DNA of 64,000 nt, taken from contig NZ_DAGX01000002.1 in the NCBI RefSeq assembly GCF_002498315.1, positions 888,783 through 952,782 on the forward strand. The letters run 5' to 3'. The notes beneath the pieces are model-generated. The model was not told the DNA's origin. It was given only the letters and a program-made list of their open reading frames with translations, and did no database searches. Numbering within the stretch: the stretch's first letter is position 1; each line of letters opens with the position of its first letter. Origin of the DNA: Methanofollis sp. UBA420 (GTDB lineage: Archaea > Halobacteriota > Methanomicrobia > Methanomicrobiales > Methanofollaceae). The translations under genes and the position numbers were made by a program. Shown here in pieces: positions 60,553 through 64,000 of this stretch.

Positions 60553-62019
60553 TTATCCGAGGAACTTCCTGACATTTGCCGCCCGCAGTATCCCTGACCT
60601 GACGTCTGCAGTACGGTTCTCCTTCAGGGCCCCGCGGATAGAGGCCGCGATCTCCCGGTGCTCTGCATCGGGTTCGACATCGACGAGGTCGAGGACGGCC
60701 TTTGCAAGGGACGGGGACACATACTCAGATTCAGGATCGAAGTACCGGGCGGCATCGGCAAGGTCGGCATCGAAATTGACATAGACCTTGCGGAGGAACT
60801 CGATCTCGTCCGAGTCGAGGGCGTCGAGGCCGAGGAGTTCGGGTGGGAGGCCGACCGAGTACAGCGCGGAGGTGAAGGTGATCGCCCGTGGGAGGGAGAT
60901 GCCACCGGCACTCCGTGAGTAGCCGAAGAGGCCAATATGGAGTTTCCTCTTTCTCCTGCTCGGGACAAAAGTGGCGACCCGGTTGATGAGGTCGGAGAGA
61001 CCGGTGATCGCCTGCATGTAGGCGTCGGTGTACTTCTGGATGAGGGCGACTGCCTCTTCTTCGTCTATTTCAGGTGGAACCGTGGTGTTCTGCCCTTCGA
61101 GATCGGCGACCGCCCGGCGGACCATGTCCAGGGGATAGTCGTACTTGAAGGCCGACTGGATGGTGAAGGTATGCACGCCGGGGTACTCGGCAACACAGCG
61201 CTCGACTGTGTCGGGACGGAGGTTGCCCCTGAAGGGCGCGGAACCGACGCCGATGATCGGGTACACCGGAACGCCCGTCTCCTCGGAAAGGAGGTGGAGG
61301 CGGAAGAGGGCGATCTTGTTGAGAAGGATTGCCGGGATCATGCCGTAGTTCATGGCCGGGTCAGAACGCGCGAGGAAGACGCGCTGGTAGGTGAGGTCTT
61401 TGTCCTGCATGTACCGCCCGACGATCCCGGCGGCGTTGAGCATGCTCGGTGCGTCCTCGAAGAGAGGGATGACATTGATCTTCTGCGGAGAGAAAGGACC
61501 GATCCATTCGGCGATGGTCATGTCCCTCCCGCCAAGGCGCTTATGCTGCTGTCCAACGACGAAGTCGCAGTAGTACTGATAGATGTTGTCGACAGCGACG
61601 TGCGACGATGTCATCGGGAGGATCACCTCATAGATCGGAGGGACGTCATTCCCGGAGAAGAGGCGGGCCACGTCGAAGGAGCGCGGAATGCTCTCCAGGG
61701 TTTCGAGGAGGATCTTCGCTTCGGCGCGTTCGACCTCAGGGTTCGGGACGCGCAGGGTGAGAAAGAGATCTTGTCCGAGCTGGTTGTCCCGGAAAAAGGA
61801 TTCATACCTGGAGAGAAGTTTTTTGACGACGAAGTTGTCGACTTCTTTTCCCTCGCAGTCCCACATCTGCTCCCTGCATCCGAGATGGGAGTAACTGTAA
61901 TACGCCTCCTGCACCTCGTCGTCGCCGCCGAGTTCGGAGGTCTCGGCAAAGAACGGGAGGTGGACATTGTCCGGGTGCTGGGTGCTCATGCACCGTGAAA
62001 TTCGTGGAATATCTGCCAT
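60553..62019 (-). CDS. ppcA: Phosphoenolpyruvate carboxylase, archaeal type
   Basis: A 488-residue archaeal PEP carboxylase, much shorter than the bacterial enzyme of about 900. It makes oxaloacetate from PEP and bicarbonate for the incomplete reductive citric acid pathway used in methanogen biosynthesis. RCMSTQHPDNVHLPFF at the start, YSHLGCREQMWDCEGKE, GRDMTIAEWIGPFSPQK and FGYSRSAGGISLPRAIT are archaeal PepC signatures. I start at MADIPRIS, four bases after GGTGAT; MVIEM four codons earlier is possible. Monocistronic. Confidence 0.94.
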   Translation of the reverse strand: MADIPRISRCMSTQHPDNVHLPFFAETSELGGDDEVQEAYYSYSHLGCREQMWDCEGKEVDNFVVKKLLSRYESFFRDNQLGQDLFLTLRVPNPEVERAEAKILLETLESIPRSFDVARLFSGNDVPPIYEVILPMTSSHVAVDNIYQYYCDFVVGQQHKRLGGRDMTIAEWIGPFSPQKINVIPLFEDAPSMLNAAGIVGRYMQDKDLTYQRVFLARSDPAMNYGMIPAILLNKIALFRLHLLSEETGVPVYPIIGVGSAPFRGNLRPDTVERCVAEYPGVHTFTIQSAFKYDYPLDMVRRAVADLEGQNTTVPPEIDEEEAVALIQKYTDAYMQAITGLSDLINRVATFVPSRRKRKLHIGLFGYSRSAGGISLPRAITFTSALYSVGLPPELLGLDALDSDEIEFLRKVYVNFDADLADAARYFDPESEYVSPSLAKAVLDLVDVEPDAEHREIAASIRGALKENRTADVRSGILRAANVRKFLG

Positions 62020-62162
62020 CTCTATCACCATACATCCTGGAAGCGGGACAAGCCCGCGGGGGGCCGGGATGCGGTCACGCCGGTCACATGGACAGCGTGC
62101 CAGATGATATGTGAGGATATACCAGATAATGGTGCCTCTCAAAAAGAGGAGGAAAGAGAGGG

Positions 62163-62960
62163 TCAGGCACCGGCAGAAGTAATGATCAGCGTGTGGTCCC
62201 TCTGTCCCGTAGGGGAAAGGACAAATGAATCGCCAGGATCGAAAGGACTGCCGTCAAAGATGATGACAGTATCCGGCCTTACAGGAATAGAATGCTCCAT
62301 GCCATAGGCACCTCTGATCCTGATGATGTCTCCTTCATGCTGGACAGTACAGATAACTGCTGGTAGTACAAGAGTTCTTTCTTCTCCCGGAGGAATCGAG
62401 ATCTCGGAATTGATGAGAGGAACATAGCAGACGAACACTTCGGGACGGTTGTTGATGATCGTCAGTTCAAAAGGTCCGCCTTCGAGGACTTCGGTTATGG
62501 GCGCACCTCCGATAACCAGGCCGGCACCAAGACTTATTGCAGCAGCCTGGGGAAGAAGTGTCTGGAATAGCGAACCTGAAGGACGTGCATAGGAGAAACG
62601 GATGGCAAGGATCATCAGGACCATCCAGCCGACCACAAAAACCAGTTCCAGAGGATTTTTTCCCAGGATAAAGCCGCCAAGAATAACTAGAACAACAATG
62701 AAGATCAGGCCCCATGCCAGCACCTTCATAACCCGCCGGGAGAGGCGCCTCGGGGCCCGGTCAGACCGTCGAATCGTTCTCAGGGCTGCAATGATCAGGC
62801 CTATGCCAAGGACGATAGAGAGTTTGCCCACATCGCTCATCTCTCCGATCATATCGAGGATAATACTGGACACCAGACCCCAGAGTACGCCAGGAAGAAG
62901 TTCGAGGAGAGAATCGAATTCTTTCTCCTGATCGCGCGAACCGGTCACCTCTTCGGGCAT
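62163..62960 (-). CDS. Orphan membrane protein, unknown
   Basis: A 265-residue protein with about six hydrophobic segments in its first 155 residues (for example LSIVLGIGLIIAALR, LIFIVVLVILGGFILG and VFVVGWMVLMILAI), then a C-terminal beta-rich domain of about 100 residues (FELTIINNRPEVFVCYVPLI to the end). The domain is unassigned. Base composition is visibly less GC-rich than the surrounding genes, which suggests relaxed selection or acquisition. Between ppcA and the 5S genes on the same strand. Confidence 0.65.
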   Translation of the reverse strand: MPEEVTGSRDQEKEFDSLLELLPGVLWGLVSSIILDMIGEMSDVGKLSIVLGIGLIIAALRTIRRSDRAPRRLSRRVMKVLAWGLIFIVVLVILGGFILGKNPLELVFVVGWMVLMILAIRFSYARPSGSLFQTLLPQAAAISLGAGLVIGGAPITEVLEGGPFELTIINNRPEVFVCYVPLINSEISIPPGEERTLVLPAVICTVQHEGDIIRIRGAYGMEHSIPVRPDTVIIFDGSPFDPGDSFVLSPTGQRDHTLIITSAGA

Positions 62961-63080
62961 ATAATCTCCCCCGTCGTATACACGTATTTACGGTATAAAC
63001 ATGTATGGCCGGGGACGTCCTGCCAGAAATAGGAATAACAACAGAGAAAAAACAGGCATTCATTCGCTGTATAAGAAGAA

Positions 63081-63201
63081 TATAGCAGCGAATTGTTTTT
63101 CCCAAGTGCTCGCGCAACTCAGTACACGACAATACGTGAACGGGCTTAACTGCCGGGTTCGGAAAGAGTCCGGGTGTTTCCCCGCTGCTATGGCCGCTAT
63201 A
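63081..63201 (-). rRNA. rrf: 5S ribosomal RNA, copy 1 (distal)
   Basis: About 121 bases, minus strand, beginning AGCGGCCATAGCAGCGGGG and ending AATTCGCTGCT; the ends pair as helix I. Internal 5S signatures CCGAAC and AGTTAAGC, and GTGCGCGAG-like TTGCGCGAGC, are present. It differs from the 5S copy at 63430 in several bases, but the changes in helices II and III are compensatory. It is 228 bases past the other copy, with its own TATA-like sequence. Confidence 0.93.
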
Positions 63202-63429
63202 CACTATAAAGTCAGCATAATAAGATATAAGGGTATGCACGAAACGGATTCGGGATACAGAAAGCCAGGAACAGATTCAGGAGAAATAGAAACGGAAACA
63301 GAAAAGACGGTCAGAACGTATATGATCCGACGGACGTATCAATATCAACAATCAGGGTACAGAACAAACATTTCAGAACAGACACAATACAAAGGAATCC
63401 AAGAACAGTCATAATTCATAAGGAAGGGG
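63202..63429. other. AT-rich spacer between the two 5S genes
   Basis: A 228-base spacer, A-rich on the plus strand and much lower in GC than the rest of the window. It contains GGGTATGCACGAAACGG (63231-63247), similar to the sequence at the 23S 3' end (GGTATGCACAACGGG, 63667-63681). No gene is seen. Confidence 0.5.
63221..63230 (-). promoter_or_regulatory. TATA box of the distal 5S gene
   Basis: TTATATCTTA on the minus strand centred about 25 bp before the 5' end of 5S copy 1, exactly the archaeal TATA spacing. Confidence 0.55.
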
Positions 63430-63549
63430 ATAGCAGCGAATTACTTTTCCCAAGTGCTCGCGCAACTCAGTACACGGTAATACGTGAGTGGGCTTAACTT
63501 CTGGGTTCGGAAAGAGTCCAGGTGTTTCCCCACTGCTATGGCCGCTATC
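63430..63549 (-). rRNA. rrf: 5S ribosomal RNA, copy 2 (operon-linked)
   Basis: About 120 bases, minus strand, beginning AGCGGCCATAGCAGTGGGG and ending AATTCGCTGCT, with CCGAACCCAGAAGTTAAGC inside. It follows tRNA-Cys by a few bases and is the 5S of the rRNA operon whose 23S is cut by the window end. Confidence 0.95.
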
Positions 63550-63554
63550 ACCCA

Positions 63555-63626
63555 AGCCAAGGCCCGGAATCGAACCGGGATGTAGTTGATCTGCAGTCAA
63601 CCGCGTAGCCTCTCCGCCACCTTGGC
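63555..63626 (-). tRNA. tRNA-Cys (anticodon GCA)
   Basis: A 72-base tRNA on the minus strand: acceptor GCCAAGG with CCTTGGC, anticodon stem GTTGA/TCAAC enclosing CTGCAGA (GCA, reads TGC and TGT), T stem CCCGG/CCGGG enclosing TTCGATT. No encoded CCA. It lies between 23S and 5S, about 50 bases after the 23S end. Confidence 0.95.
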
Positions 63627-63636
63627 AGCCGTGTCC

Positions 63637-63657
63637 TCTATAATGTAACACATTATA
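63637..63657. promoter_or_regulatory. Perfect inverted repeat between 23S and tRNA-Cys
   Basis: CTATAATGT, AAC, ACATTATAG: a 9-bp inverted repeat with a 3-base loop. It could be an rRNA processing stem or, since it is about 20-30 bp before tRNA-Cys and TATA-like, an internal promoter. Confidence 0.45.
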
Positions 63658-63679
63658 GTGTTTAAAGGTATGCACAACG

Positions 63680-64000
63680 GGTTTCGTCTGGGTTCAACGG
63701 ATAGTTGGATTTGGACGTTAGTACTTGCGGACTGAACATGTCGTGGTCTTCATGCGTACATCCCAAGCCTATCAAGCGGGTCTTTTACCCATGTCCTCAG
63801 CGGAGTCTCTTTTTGGGCCGGGTTTCAAGCTTAGATGCTTTCAGCTTTTATCCCTTGCCGCGTAGCTGCTCGGCATTGCCCTGTCGGACAACCGATCGAC
63901 CAGAGGCGACGAAAGAAAGTTCCTCTCGTACTATTTCTTTCTTACCCTCAGACTCCATACACCCCAAATAGATAGTAACCGACCTGTCTCACGACGGTCT
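63680..64000 (-). rRNA. rrl: 23S ribosomal RNA, 3' end (partial)
   Basis: The last ~320 bases of 23S on the minus strand. Highly conserved domain VI sequence is present: ACCGTCGTGAGACAGGT at the window end (sarcin-ricin and neighbouring helices read as AGTACGAGAGGAAC further in), then the terminal TTCAGTCCGCAAGTACTAACG. The mature 3' end is estimated from where similarity to 23S should stop. The 5' part lies beyond the window. Confidence 0.95.

Overview
The window is a 64 kb piece of a GC-rich euryarchaeal chromosome, most likely from a Methanomicrobiales methanogen (Methanofollis/Methanoculleus-like; this placement is from gene content, not a search). Evidence for Archaea: ribosomal and RNA polymerase genes in the archaeal order (rps13-rps4-rps11-rpoD-rpl18e-rpl13-rps9-rpoN-rpoK), archaeal-type GluRS, deoxyhypusine synthase and diphthine synthase, the mevalonate/isopentenyl-phosphate-kinase lipid genes, archaeal PEP carboxylase (PpcA), TATA boxes about 25 bp before RNA genes, and PGF-CTERM-like surface protein tails.

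Layout. 1-3.0 kb: a sulfur/Fe-S operon on the minus strand (TusA-like, DsrE-like, an IscS homologue without its PLP lysine, IscU, and a hexulose-6-phosphate isomerase). 3.5-11.5 kb: two paralogous polar amino-acid ABC transporters flanking a frameshifted SNF-type transporter. 11.6-18.5 kb: mixed housekeeping and envelope genes (phosphoesterase, FKBP, MsrB, K+ channel, SIMPL protein, NusA-like KH protein, HisE). 19.2-26.6 kb, minus strand: DUF151 nuclease, flippase-like protein, tandem DUF357 protein, Dph5, a pseudo-KaiC/GTPase pair and a feoA-feoB iron operon. 26.7-30.8 kb: PolX, a degenerate cis-prenyltransferase, UppS and a radical SAM protein. 30.9-34.5 kb: three pilin-like surface genes. 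34.6-41.5 kb: a KamA-family mutase, a conserved Zn-ribbon/DUF2073/Era-GTPase operon and five consecutive CBS-domain genes. 42-56.6 kb: deoxyhypusine synthase, tRNA-Ser, then a long translation/transcription/isoprenoid operon ending in gltX. 57-60.3 kb: secreted and surface proteins. 60.5-64 kb: PpcA, an orphan membrane protein and the 3' end of an rRNA operon (23S - tRNA-Cys - 5S, plus a second 5S).

How the genes fit together. The mvk-ipk-fni-idsA group makes isoprenoid precursors and C20 chains for archaeal lipids. UppS with its inactive-looking partner probably makes the glycan carrier lipid used for surface glycoproteins such as those at 31-34 and 57-60 kb. TusA, DsrE, the inactive IscS and IscU suggest Fe-S assembly fed by sulfide or a relay rather than by cysteine desulfuration. 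The feo operon supplies Fe(II).

Most notable observations: the PLP-lysine-less IscS; the KamA homologue with an Arg where lysine 2,3-aminomutase has a substrate-binding Asp; the active/inactive cis-prenyltransferase pair; the pseudo-KaiC-GTPase pair; apparent CTG and ATC start codons behind good ribosome binding sites; two dispersed intergenic element families (a ~245-bp repeat and a paired-hairpin element); and two 5S genes with compensatory base changes. I saw no CRISPR array, transposase or integrase.
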